In this document: one piece after another, positions 8,509 to 16,674 of the stretch
Position numbering within the stretch: the stretch's first letter is position 1
Layout: each line of letters opens with the position of its first letter
NCBI RefSeq assembly: GCF_003626535.1
Contig: NZ_RBAL01000022.1
Location: forward strand, 1-64,000
Direction: 5' to 3'
Origin: Streptomyces hoynatensis
GTDB lineage: Bacteria; Actinomycetota; Actinomycetes; Streptomycetales; Streptomycetaceae
DNA length: 64,000 nucleotides
Translations under genes and position numbers: made by a program
The notes under the pieces: generated by a model
Told to the model about the DNA's origin: nothing
Database searches by the model: none
The model's input: the letters and a program-made list of their open reading frames with translations, nothing else

Positions 8509-10731
8509 CTACGCCCCGCCTCCCACCCCGGGTCCAGCCCCGGGCGCCTCCCCCCCAAAGAGCCGGGACAGCTCGGCGGCGTTCTCGCGGGTGACGCGGA
8601 GCAGCGCCTCCTGCCGCTCCAGGACGTCGGCGACCGCGGCGGCCTGGTCGTTGAGCAGCCACCAGGCGCGCTCGGTGAGCTCGGCGGCCAGGTCGGGGGC
8701 GTGCACCGAGACGCCCCACTCCTCGCGGTCGAGGTCGGCGAGGAAATAGGCCAGTTTGGGGTGGGAGACCAGGCTCAGGGCGGGCGTGCCGCAGCCGAAG
8801 GGGATCATCGTCGCGTGCCCGCGCATGCCGATCACCAGGCGGGCCCTGCGGTAGACGTCGAGGAGGCGGTCGTTGGGCAGGTCGTAGAGCTGCTCCACGG
8901 GCAGGGTCAGGCCGTGCTCGCGGCGCAGGTCGTGCACGAAGGTCTCGTCGGAGGGGGCGTGCGCGGCGTACCTGACCTCGCTGTGGGCGCGCAGGGTGCG
9001 GACGGCGCGGGCCATCTGGCCGAGGAAGTGGCCGTAGTCGTGGCCGAAGCGCAGCCCGGCCCGGTCGTAGGCGCAGTTGAGGAGCACGACGTCGGCGCGG
9101 TCGGCGGGGGCGGGATCGCGCCAGCCCGGGATCAGGTGCCGGATGACGGTGGTGGGGCAGGGCTGGTAGCGGACCCGGCCGGCCAGCTCGGCGGGCAGCA
9201 GCTCGCGGACCCGGTCGGCCGAGCCGCGGTTGCGCAGGCCGAAGAACGCGGCGCGCTCGGCCAGGGTGCGCAGGCTGCCGGCGAGCCTGGTGCGGGAGAA
9301 GTGCTGGCCCTCGAAGAGGTTGAAGCCGACGGCGAAGACGGCCAGCGGCACGGTGATCCGGCGCAGCGCCGCGTCGGGCACGTTCCACTGCCAGCCGCTG
9401 TTGCCGTTGGGCCAGGTGTCGGGCAGGAACAGGCCGCCGCCGCCGACCAGCACGCCGCGCCTGGCGTTCAGCCGCTCCAGGAGGGCGTCGTCGACCAGCC
9501 GGTGCACGGGAACCGAGTGCCAGCGCGCGGGCCCGGTTTCTGCGCCGAAGCAGCGGCGCACCGCCTCGGGCAGCAGCTTGTCGCCCGAGTTCTCCTGGCC
9601 CTCCGCGTACAGCGCCACGTGGGCCACCTGGGCGGCCGGGTCGCCGGCTTCCCCGGCCCCGGCCGAGGCGCGCGCGTACATGGCACGGCAGCCGGCGTCC
9701 GTGGGGTCGGCGTCCAGGCCCTGGGCGGCGTGGCGGCGGGCCTTCTCGTTCTCGCCGTGCAGCCAGGCGAGCCGGGAGAGCTGGGCGAAGGCGCGGGGGG
9801 CGACGACGGGGTGGGCGGTGGCGAGCAGCAGGTGGGTCTCGGCCTCGGGGTAGCGGGAGAGGGCGAGCAGGGCGCTGCCCAGGGCCTCGTGGTTGCGGGC
9901 CCGCCGCGGGTCGCCGGCGGCGGGCGTGAGCACCTCCACGGCCTCCTCGTAGCGGCCGAGCTGGTGCAGGGCGGAGCCGGCGACGCGGGCGAGTCCCGCC
10001 GCGTCCACGCGCTTGCCGGCGCGGGTGGTGATCGGGCCGCCCTCGCGCAGCAGCGGCAGCGCGCAGTGCAGCAGCAGCTCGGGGGCCTTGCGTCCGGGCA
10101 GCGCGCAGTAGGCGGCGTAGAACTCGCGGTCGCTCAGCTCCGCCACCCCGGCGAGCGCGCCGTGGCCCGCCTCGCCCGCCGCCGGCGTCCCCGACCCGTC
10201 CGCCCCGTCCTCGGGGGCGCCTGGTCCTGCGGGTCCTGCGGCGCCTTCCCGGCCCGGGGCCGGGGCTCCCGCGGGGTCGTTCCCCGGGTCCGCTGCGGGG
10301 CCCGCCCGGCCGGCCGGGCGGTAGGGGACGAAGGGGGCGCGGGTGCGCAGCAGCGGGCCGATGTCCTCCGCGATCACCGCGTCGGCGGGCAGCCCGATGA
10401 TGGTGTCGTAGTCGTCGAACGCGGCATCCCCGGCGAACGCGGTGAGTGCGGCGAACGCGGCCTGCCCGGGGAGGGGCGCGAACCCCGGCGTGCGCGGGGC
10501 GGGTTCGGCCGCGCCGTCCGCTGCCGGCGCCGCCTTGCGCGGGACGATCCTGGGGTGCAGGCGCCGCGCGGGCTCGAACGCGGCGTCGGCCAGCCCGCCG
10601 TGCAGCAGGAGGAAGTCCTCGCAGACGGCCGGGTTCGTCAGCGCCAGGCTGCGCAGCAGCACGAGCAGCCGGGGCAGCCGGTCCTCGTCCACGTGAGCCG
10701 CGAACGCGATCCGGCGCTTGCCCTGCTTCAT
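8509..10731 (-). CDS. Polysaccharide pyruvyltransferase-family protein with N-terminal GT-like and TPR regions
   Basis: A 740-residue three-part protein. Residues 1 to about 120 (RIAFAAHVDEDRLPRLLVLL...) look like a GT8-type glycosyltransferase start. Next comes a Gly/Ala/Pro-rich, poorly conserved stretch, then TPR-like helices (HQLGRYEEAVEVL, LGSALLALSRYPEAETHLLL). The C-terminal ~330 residues match the polysaccharide pyruvyltransferase family: GVLVGGGGLFL, LRNRGSADRVREL, and RLVIGMRGHATMIPFGCGTPAL. Such enzymes add pyruvate ketals, or act as GT-B-like transferases, on surface polysaccharides. ATG 10731 has AAGGAG upstream at good spacing. The M3 peptidase follows 11 bp downstream. The exact substrate is unknown. 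Confidence 0.75.
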   Translation of the reverse strand: MKQGKRRIAFAAHVDEDRLPRLLVLLRSLALTNPAVCEDFLLLHGGLADAAFEPARRLHPRIVPRKAAPAADGAAEPAPRTPGFAPLPGQAAFAALTAFAGDAAFDDYDTIIGLPADAVIAEDIGPLLRTRAPFVPYRPAGRAGPAADPGNDPAGAPAPGREGAAGPAGPGAPEDGADGSGTPAAGEAGHGALAGVAELSDREFYAAYCALPGRKAPELLLHCALPLLREGGPITTRAGKRVDAAGLARVAGSALHQLGRYEEAVEVLTPAAGDPRRARNHEALGSALLALSRYPEAETHLLLATAHPVVAPRAFAQLSRLAWLHGENEKARRHAAQGLDADPTDAGCRAMYARASAGAGEAGDPAAQVAHVALYAEGQENSGDKLLPEAVRRCFGAETGPARWHSVPVHRLVDDALLERLNARRGVLVGGGGLFLPDTWPNGNSGWQWNVPDAALRRITVPLAVFAVGFNLFEGQHFSRTRLAGSLRTLAERAAFFGLRNRGSADRVRELLPAELAGRVRYQPCPTTVIRHLIPGWRDPAPADRADVVLLNCAYDRAGLRFGHDYGHFLGQMARAVRTLRAHSEVRYAAHAPSDETFVHDLRREHGLTLPVEQLYDLPNDRLLDVYRRARLVIGMRGHATMIPFGCGTPALSLVSHPKLAYFLADLDREEWGVSVHAPDLAAELTERAWWLLNDQAAAVADVLERQEALLRVTRENAAELSRLFGGEAPGAGPGVGGGA

Positions 10732-11033
10732 TCCGTCTCCTTGTTGCCCGCGGTGCCCTCGGCGCCGCCCGACCCCCGGTGCCCTCGGGCGCCTCGCCGG
10801 CCGCCGTGGCCCGCCGCGGGCGCCTCGCCGGCCGCTCCGGCCGCGAGCCGAGTGCACGACTCTGCCGCAGGGTCAGTACGGGTCCGGTAATGTCCGGGCA
10901 CCCTTCAGGTGAACATCCGGTGCCCTGGAGGGGACATCGCGTGACGGCGCGGCGCGCGCCCCACCACGCGCGCCCTCGCCGGCGCCGCCCGGGCCCGCCG
11001 GGCCACCGGGATCACCGGGCCACCGGGCCCGCC
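10732..11033. other. Intergenic region upstream of the pyruvyltransferase-family gene
   Basis: These 302 bp hold the promoter of the minus-strand gene starting at 10731 and the 3' side of the gene ending at 11034. A GGGCACC/GGTGCCC inverted repeat (10896-10902 and 10919-10925, 16-nt spacer) is a possible operator. A good Shine-Dalgarno (GGAGGGG) precedes a plus-strand GTG at 10941, but the resulting frame runs antisense through a real gene and has no coding character. Confidence 0.4.
10991..11030 (-). terminator. Hairpin after the deaminase-SUKH-3 gene
   Basis: GGGCCCG (10991-10997) pairs with CGGGCCC (11024-11030), and further pairing is possible inside. It begins 4 nt past the stop of the minus-strand gene. 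The region is very GC-rich, so chance pairing is possible. Confidence 0.35.
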
Positions 11034-12014
11034 TCAGTCCTCCTCCGGCGCCTCAAGCCGCTGCGGGCTCCGGCCGGTCAGCAGGGTCGTGAGGCCGCTG
11101 ATCACGTCGGGGCCCAGGTACCAGTCGCCGGTGTGGTCCACGCAGTACAGCCGGCCCTCCTGGTCGAGGGAGATGAGGGCCGTGCCGCCGAGCTCCTGGC
11201 CGAGCGGGCACAGCCGGGTGCCCAGCGCCTGGCCGAGGTCGTCGAGGGTGCGGGCCCAGTGCAGGCCGAGCAGCGGGTCGACGACCACCGTGCTCGGCGC
11301 GTGGTGCAGGCCGGGCCCCGTCGGGCGCAGGATGAGGCTGCCCAGCTCCGCCCAGGTCTCGAACGCCGCGGGGAACAGCGAGTGCGGGTGGCCCTGCGGC
11401 GAGCGGTGCGCGCTGAGCGCGTCGGCCCACTCCTCGGCCATCGCGACGTGCCGGCGGCCCGGCTCCCAGCCGGCCGCCGCGAAGACCTCCTCCACGGTGC
11501 CCACCGCCCAGGGCGCCCCGGCCGCGGGCCCCGAGTCGGCCGGGGGCTCGACGGGCGAGCCGGTGGAGGGCACCCCGAGCCTGGCGATGAGGACGGCGCA
11601 GGAGCCGCAGTGCGGCGCGAAGGTGCCGTGCTGCGGGTCGCCGTCCTCGCGGATGTGCCGGATGGTGAGGCCGGCCTCGGCGAGCGCGTGCCGCGCCGCG
11701 CCGAGCGTGTCCGCCTCCACCTCGGCGAGGAAGCGGGAGAGCAGCGCGGCCTCGGGGCAGCGGCCGAGGTGCCGCTCGCGCTGGGCCGTGCCGAGGTTCT
11801 CGAAGATCTCGCGCACGACGGGGTGCAGGACCGGTGCCTCGCCGGCGCGGCTGGCGGTGGCGGTGAGCGCGCCGCGGCCGGGGACGGAGAGCGCCGCCGC
11901 GGTGGTGGGCAGGATGCCGTCGCGGCGGTGAAGCAGCGTGGGGGCTTGGGGCGTTGAGCCGCCCCGGTGGGCGCCCGGTTCGCCGGGCTCCCAGCCGTGG
12001 GTATCCGTTATCAC
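11034..12014 (-). CDS. YwqJ-like deaminase fused to SUKH-3 immunity domain
   Basis: A 326-residue two-domain protein. Residues about 1-150 resemble YwqJ-type nucleic-acid deaminases: CPE at 86-88 in the catalytic helix and a CxxC zinc pair at C136/C139 (PHCGSC). Residues about 170-326 match SUKH-3 domains (EVFAAAGWEPGRRH, AEEWADALSAHRSPQGHPHS, LHWARTLDDLGQALGT, HTGDWYLGPD). YwqJ domains are known polymorphic-toxin warheads and SUKH domains neutralise nuclease or deaminase toxins. No signal peptide, WXG or RHS delivery module is present, so a cytoplasmic role is more likely than secretion. The start is uncertain: GTG 12014 begins VITDTHGW, without a clear Shine-Dalgarno. The gene is divergent from the WHH-SUKH gene. 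Confidence 0.72.
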   Translation of the reverse strand: MITDTHGWEPGEPGAHRGGSTPQAPTLLHRRDGILPTTAAALSVPGRGALTATASRAGEAPVLHPVVREIFENLGTAQRERHLGRCPEAALLSRFLAEVEADTLGAARHALAEAGLTIRHIREDGDPQHGTFAPHCGSCAVLIARLGVPSTGSPVEPPADSGPAAGAPWAVGTVEEVFAAAGWEPGRRHVAMAEEWADALSAHRSPQGHPHSLFPAAFETWAELGSLILRPTGPGLHHAPSTVVVDPLLGLHWARTLDDLGQALGTRLCPLGQELGGTALISLDQEGRLYCVDHTGDWYLGPDVISGLTTLLTGRSPQRLEAPEED

Positions 12015-12095
12015 GAGGACGATCGTGCCACCGACTCCTCGACCCCATAGGCTGTCCCGAACAGCGTGATGAATTGCAGCAGGGGGCGTAACGCC

Positions 12096-13070
12096 ATGAC
12101 GACAGGTCGGCTCGGGCAGCAGGCCGCGCCACCGAACAGGGCATATGCCGGACAGGTGGTGCAGTTCCCGGACCCGGTGCGCGCGGCCCACTACCCGCTG
12201 GGAGTCCGGGTGGACGCCCGGGGCTACCCGGACTTCTCGCGCTACGCGAGAGCCGCCGCCGAGATCGCCGAGCCGCCCGAGGGCTTCGGCGTCGACGAGC
12301 TGCGGCTGACGGACTACGTGTCGGCCAACGCCGCGCTGCACGCCGCCGGGCACGAGCTGTGGGCTGACCTCCCCTCTGTCGCCACCCCGCACGGCTGGAC
12401 CTGGCACCACGTCGCCGGCACCCGGCGTCTCGAACTTGTGCCCGTGGAGGTCAAGGCGCTGCTCCGGCATCACGGCGGGCTGGCCACCACCGCCGTGGAC
12501 CAGCACAAGCGCGGCACCAGGCCGCTGGCCGAGACCAAGCCCGTGCACTTCTCGGTGCCGCACTCGGTGGCGGTGGACGAGGACCGGGTGCGGGCCGCCG
12601 AGGAGCGGCTCGGCTACCGGCTGCCCGAGGCGTACCGCTCGTTCCTGAAGGCGGCGGGCGGCTGCGCCCCCAAGGGGGTCGGCCTGGACGCCGAGCTTGG
12701 CCTGCTGATCGACCAGCCCTTCTTCACGCTGCGCGAGGAGGCCGCGGTCAACGACCTGGTGTACGTGAACAAGTGCCTGCGCGACCACCTCACCAAGGAC
12801 TACCTGGGGGTGGCCTTCGTGCAGGGCGGCATCGTCACGGTGAAGGTCAAGGGCGGGGACGCGGGCTCGGTCTGGCTGTGCCCCTACGACGACGCCCGGG
12901 ACCGGGACGGCCTCACGATCCAGCAGCGCGTCGCCGAGCTCCTGCTGCCCTGCGGCGCCGACTTCGACGACTTCCTGCGGCGGCTCGCGGGCAACCCGCC
13001 CGAGCTGGCGACGGTGGCCGATCTGATGGTGGACGGCGGCTTCGCCCGCGCCGTCCCGGTGGAGGGGTGA
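12096..13070 (+). CDS. WHH (HNH/EndoVII) nuclease-like domain fused to SMI1/KNR4 SUKH domain
   Basis: A 324-residue protein. The C-terminal half is a SMI1/KNR4 (SUKH-1) domain: VRAAEERLGYRLPEAYRSFL, GGCAP, ELGLLIDQPFF. The N-terminal half contains GWTWHH with W103-H104-H105, then LELVPVEVKALLRHHGG with H125-H126. This pattern is diagnostic of WHH nucleases of the HNH/EndoVII superfamily used as toxin warheads. The catalytic-type histidines are present, so the domain may be active. ATG 12096 follows AGGGGGCG at a proper distance. The next gene starts 5 bp after its stop, so they are co-translated. The domain assignment comes from motif recognition, not an alignment. Confidence 0.75.
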   Translation: MTTGRLGQQAAPPNRAYAGQVVQFPDPVRAAHYPLGVRVDARGYPDFSRYARAAAEIAEPPEGFGVDELRLTDYVSANAALHAAGHELWADLPSVATPHGWTWHHVAGTRRLELVPVEVKALLRHHGGLATTAVDQHKRGTRPLAETKPVHFSVPHSVAVDEDRVRAAEERLGYRLPEAYRSFLKAAGGCAPKGVGLDAELGLLIDQPFFTLREEAAVNDLVYVNKCLRDHLTKDYLGVAFVQGGIVTVKVKGGDAGSVWLCPYDDARDRDGLTIQQRVAELLLPCGADFDDFLRRLAGNPPELATVADLMVDGGFARAVPVEG

Positions 13071-13075
13071 GCGCG

Positions 13076-15526
13076 ATGGTGACGTTCGCACAGGCCCAGG
13101 AGCGCGCCGAGCGCTGGGTGAACGGCTCGCCGGCCGCCGAGCCGCGCCGCGAGGTGCGGGTGCGCGAGTTCGACCTCGGGTTCGTCGCCTGGGCCGAGGG
13201 CCCAGGCGGCGCCCAGGCCCCGGGCGGCAAGCTGGTGATCGCCAGGGACAGCGGGGACACCACGCTGTGGCCCGCGCTGCCCGTGGCCGAGGTGATACGG
13301 CGCTACGAGGAGGAGTACGGCGCGCTCTCGCAGGCGCGGCCCGCCCCGAAGCCGCCGGAGCGGATCGACCTGAACCAGACCTCGTTCCTGCTGACGCCGC
13401 CCGACTGGCTGCAGGAGGCCGCCGACCGGGCCGCCGTCCCCGGGCAGCGCACCGGCGCGGAGCCGGAGGCCGAGCCCGCGGGCGTGCGGCCGGGCGCCGC
13501 GCGCCGGGAGCCCGCGCCCACTCCGCCGCCGGCCGGCAAGCCCTGGACCCCCGCGGCGCCCGCCGCCCCGCCGGCCCCGCCGCCGGGCGCCGCCCCGGCG
13601 GCGCCCTCCCCCTGGGACGAGGTGGACGCGACGCCCTCCCGGGCCTCCAGGCCCGCGGCCGGTGCCTCGCCCTGGGCGGGCACGGACACCTCGGACAGCG
13701 GGGACGAGGACGCGGCCTCGGTCGCGCCGCCGGCCACCGTCTTCTCGCCGCCGGTCGTGGAGGTCCATGAGGAGGCCGCCCCGGCCGCCGCGCCCTCGGG
13801 GCCGACGCTGTCCTCCGAGGCCAGGACCGCCGTGCTGCCGCAGGGCAGCGCGCTGCCGCCCACCGCCGTCGCCCCGCCGCCCCCCGAGGAGGGCGCGGCG
13901 CCGCCCGGGAAGCGCGAGAAGCTCGGCAGGCGCGCCAAGCGCGACAAACACGAGAAACACGAGAAGCAGGACGGGCACCAGCAGCAGGACGGGCCGCAGG
14001 CGCCTGCGGATCAGGGGCTCGGCGCCCTGCCGCCGCCCTCGGGGCCGCCCACGGCGCTGGCCGGCGGCCCGGCGGGCATCCCCCTGGGCCCGCCCCCCGC
14101 GCCCGGCGGGCGCCCGGCCGCCGACCTCGCCTCGGCCGACACCGCCAAGTCGGGACCGCCCGCCCCGCCGACCCCGCCGCAGGGGCCGCCTGGGATGCCC
14201 GTGCCCCCGCCGCCCGGCGCTCCCGGGCACGGGGCCCCCGTGCCGCCCCCGCCCCCCGCCCCCGGCGCGCCCGCAGGCGCGCCCGCCGACGCGCCCGCGC
14301 CTGCGGGGGGCGCCAACTACGCGCCGACGCAGGCCGTTTCGCCCGAGATGGTCCAGTCGCTGCGGGCCGCCTCCCAGGGGCAGGACCCGCACGCCGCGGA
14401 CTCCTTCGCCAAGCGCCCGACCGTCGACTCCGGCGTCCCCGCCCCGCCGCCCCCGCCGGGGGCCGCGAGCCCGCCCCCGCCGGGAGTCGCCGCCCCGCCC
14501 GCGCCCACGCCGGGCGCCGCCGCGGGCTACGGCTACCCCCAGGCGGCCAAGCCCACCGTGGGCTCCGGGTACATGGCCGTGCTGCGCTACCGCGCGCCCG
14601 ACGGCTCGGAGCAGCAGCTGATCCGGCGTTCCGCGCCCGGCATGCCGCACCCCGAGTGGCAGATCCTGCACGAGCTGCGCGCCATGAACGTCCCGCCGCA
14701 CCAGGTGCTTGAGCTGCACACCGAGCTCCAGTCCTGCGAGCTGCCCGGCGCCTACTGCGCGCGGATGATCCGGGAGACCTGGCCGCAGGTCCGCATCACG
14801 CACACCGCCCCCTACGGCCGGGACTTCGCCTCCCGGCAGGCCGGGGTGCGGCATCTGGTGGAGCACCAGGACGAGTTGCAGCAGTTCGCCGACGGGCCGC
14901 CACGCTCCGCGCCGGTGCGGGTGCCGCTGCCCCAGGTGCAGGCGGCCCCCGCGGTCGGCCTTGACGTGATCGGGCAGGAGCTGGTCCAGGCGTACGGGCC
15001 GCAGGGCGTGTTCCGGTACGCGCAGCAGGCCGTGGCCAGGCAGGGCGTGCCCGACATCGTGGCGCAGAGCCTGGTGTGGTCGGGACTCCCGCTGGAGATC
15101 GCGCCGTTCTTCTGGGCGCAGGCCCAGCCGGGCCGGCCGGTGCCGACCCTGGCGGAGCTGGCGATGGAGCGCGGCGTGCAGCCCGCCCCTGACGCGGGCA
15201 CCTACCTGGTGATGGGCACCGACTTCGGGCGGCAGCTGTGCGTGCAGTACGGCACCGCGCACATCGTGGCCGTGCCGATGGAGGCCGGGCCCGGCATGCA
15301 GCCGGCGGCGCCGCAGTTCGTCAACGCCTCGCTGCCGCAGTTCGCGCGCTGCATGGCGCTGCTCGGCCGGATGTGGCGGCTGCGCTACGGGCTGAACCCG
15401 GAGCAGGCCGGGCACTGGACCACCGACTTCCAGGCCCAGCTGGCCGCCCTCGATCCGCAGGCGGTGGCCGACCCCGAGAACTGGTGGTCGGTTCTCCTGG
15501 AGCAGATGTGGGACGGCCTGCTGTGA
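13076..15526 (+). CDS. Nucleic-acid deaminase domain fused to SUKH-4 immunity domain, with long proline-rich linker
   Basis: An 816-residue protein. Residues 1-110 form a small conserved domain (AQERAERWVNG, VREFDLGFVAWAEG, LVIARDSGDTTLWP). Residues about 115-500 are a Pro/Ala-rich disordered linker with a basic patch near 277-305 (KREKLGRRAKRDKHEK). A deaminase domain follows, with HPE at 525-527, TELQS-C554 and C561, the HxE and Cx6C zinc-ligand pattern of bacterial toxin deaminases. The C-terminal ~220 residues match SUKH-4 (TYLVMGTDFGRQLCVQ, GMQPAAPQFVNASLPQFARC). ATG 13076 has GGAGGGG upstream, within the end of the previous gene. The protein probably has an intracellular function together with its two neighbours. 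Confidence 0.75.
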   Translation: MVTFAQAQERAERWVNGSPAAEPRREVRVREFDLGFVAWAEGPGGAQAPGGKLVIARDSGDTTLWPALPVAEVIRRYEEEYGALSQARPAPKPPERIDLNQTSFLLTPPDWLQEAADRAAVPGQRTGAEPEAEPAGVRPGAARREPAPTPPPAGKPWTPAAPAAPPAPPPGAAPAAPSPWDEVDATPSRASRPAAGASPWAGTDTSDSGDEDAASVAPPATVFSPPVVEVHEEAAPAAAPSGPTLSSEARTAVLPQGSALPPTAVAPPPPEEGAAPPGKREKLGRRAKRDKHEKHEKQDGHQQQDGPQAPADQGLGALPPPSGPPTALAGGPAGIPLGPPPAPGGRPAADLASADTAKSGPPAPPTPPQGPPGMPVPPPPGAPGHGAPVPPPPPAPGAPAGAPADAPAPAGGANYAPTQAVSPEMVQSLRAASQGQDPHAADSFAKRPTVDSGVPAPPPPPGAASPPPPGVAAPPAPTPGAAAGYGYPQAAKPTVGSGYMAVLRYRAPDGSEQQLIRRSAPGMPHPEWQILHELRAMNVPPHQVLELHTELQSCELPGAYCARMIRETWPQVRITHTAPYGRDFASRQAGVRHLVEHQDELQQFADGPPRSAPVRVPLPQVQAAPAVGLDVIGQELVQAYGPQGVFRYAQQAVARQGVPDIVAQSLVWSGLPLEIAPFFWAQAQPGRPVPTLAELAMERGVQPAPDAGTYLVMGTDFGRQLCVQYGTAHIVAVPMEAGPGMQPAAPQFVNASLPQFARCMALLGRMWRLRYGLNPEQAGHWTTDFQAQLAALDPQAVADPENWWSVLLEQMWDGLL

Positions 15527-15597
15527 CGGCGGGCGCCCGGGCGGAGTCCCCGGCGCGCTGAGACGTAACCGGGCCCTGATTGGGGATCATTGTCCTC

Positions 15598-16506
15598 ATG
15601 ACGGGCTCCAGTTCGCCGTACGACTTCCGTTCCGTCCGTGGCCGCGGATACCGCCGGGACAGCGTCGACCGGGTGGTCACCGAGCTGGACCGGGAGCGCG
15701 AGGCGGCCTGGCGCAGGCTCGCCGGGCTGTCTTTGCGGGTGGAGGAGATGACCCGCGAGGCGGCCAGGCTCTCGGCCGCCGCGGCGGCGCTGCCGCCCCC
15801 CGCCTTCGAGACGCTGGGCGAGCGGGCGGTGCTGCTGCTCGCGGAGGTCGAGGCGGAGGCCGCGGATCTGCGGGCCGCGGCCGAGGCGGCGGCCCGCGAC
15901 CTGCTCGACGCCGCCGGCGAGGTGGCCCGCGGGCTGCACGAGGACGCGCGGCTGGCGGCCGGGCGGGTGCGCGGGGAGGCCGACGCGCAGGCCGAGCGCA
16001 CCCTCGCCAGGGCCCAGGCCACGGCGGCCGGGCTGCTCGGCGACGCCAGGGCGCACGCCAGGGCGCTGCGCGAGCAGGCGAGCGCGACGCTCGCCGAGGC
16101 GAACCGGCGCTGCCAGGAGGCCCTCGCCGCCCAGCGGGCCGAGCACACGGCCACGGCGCGGGCGTTCGAGGACGAGCTCACGGCGCGGCAGTCGCAGGTC
16201 GCGGCGCGGGTGGCCGAGCTGACGGCGCGCGGCGAGGAACTGCTCGCCGGCGCGCGGGAGGAGCTGGCCGACGCGGAGGCGGCGGCCAGGGCGCAGGAGG
16301 AGGAGGCCGAGCGGCAGCGGGAGGAGCTGCTCGCCGCGGCCCGGGTGCGGCGGCAGCGGGTGGAGCGGGAGACCGAGCGGCTGGTCAGGGACTACGAGGA
16401 ACGCGGCGACCAGGTGCGCGCCCACCTCGCCCACATCAGGAACACCCTCGCCTCGCTCACCGGCCGCCGCCCGGGCCGCCCCCGCTCGCAGGAGCCGGAT
16501 CTCTGA
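15598..16506 (+). CDS. Coiled-coil protein (DivIVA/"cellulose-binding"-type)
   Basis: A 302-residue protein that is almost entirely Ala/Glu/Arg heptad-like helix from about residue 20 to 290, after the opening SSSPYDFRSVRGRGYRRDSVDRVV. Streptomyces relatives are often labelled cellulose-binding protein, but nothing here suggests carbohydrate binding. The N-terminal motif and long coiled coil resemble DivIVA/Scy-like cytoskeletal scaffolds. ATG 15598 is preferred; a TTG lies six codons upstream. It lies 71 bp after the deaminase-SUKH-4 gene on the same strand, so they may share a transcript. The basic C-terminal tail (GRRPGRPRSQ) could contact nucleic acid or membrane lipids. Confidence 0.65.
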   Translation: MTGSSSPYDFRSVRGRGYRRDSVDRVVTELDREREAAWRRLAGLSLRVEEMTREAARLSAAAAALPPPAFETLGERAVLLLAEVEAEAADLRAAAEAAARDLLDAAGEVARGLHEDARLAAGRVRGEADAQAERTLARAQATAAGLLGDARAHARALREQASATLAEANRRCQEALAAQRAEHTATARAFEDELTARQSQVAARVAELTARGEELLAGAREELADAEAAARAQEEEAERQREELLAAARVRRQRVERETERLVRDYEERGDQVRAHLAHIRNTLASLTGRRPGRPRSQEPDL

Positions 16507-16604
16507 GCCGCCGCCGCCCGCCGCCCGCGGGGGTACGCCCCCGGGACGGCCGGGGCCGCCGGCACCGGGGGCGTGCGCGCTCCTGGGCGGGGCGCGCGGA
16601 CAAG

Positions 16605-16630
16605 CCGGCGCGCGGCCACGCCGGTATTCT
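16605..16630 (+). promoter_or_regulatory. Putative glmU promoter region with hairpin
   Basis: A hairpin CCGGCG-N8-CGCCGG (16605-16624) abuts TATTCT (16625-16630), a plausible -10 hexamer 44 nt before the glmU start. No clear -35 is seen. Confidence 0.35.
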
Positions 16631-16674
16631 GCGGGAATCCCCCTTCTCCCTAGGACAAGAAGGACGCGATCCCG

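Noticed and set aside
5199..8558. Minus-strand open frame of 1119 codons across mazG and the M3 gene
   Set aside because: It is a GC-skew shadow. Composition is Arg/Ala/Gly/Pro without motifs, while the real M3 peptidase (HEFGH) and MazG frames occupy the same DNA.
10941..11957. Plus-strand ORF from GTG 10941 with a good Shine-Dalgarno
   Set aside because: The encoded chain is Arg/Pro/Gly-rich and lies antisense to the deaminase-SUKH-3 gene. No protein-like pattern is seen despite the GGAGGGG.
16507..16674. A tRNA gene before glmU, looked for because of gene order in other Streptomyces
   Set aside because: No cloverleaf-compatible sequence, TTCGA loop or acceptor stem was found.
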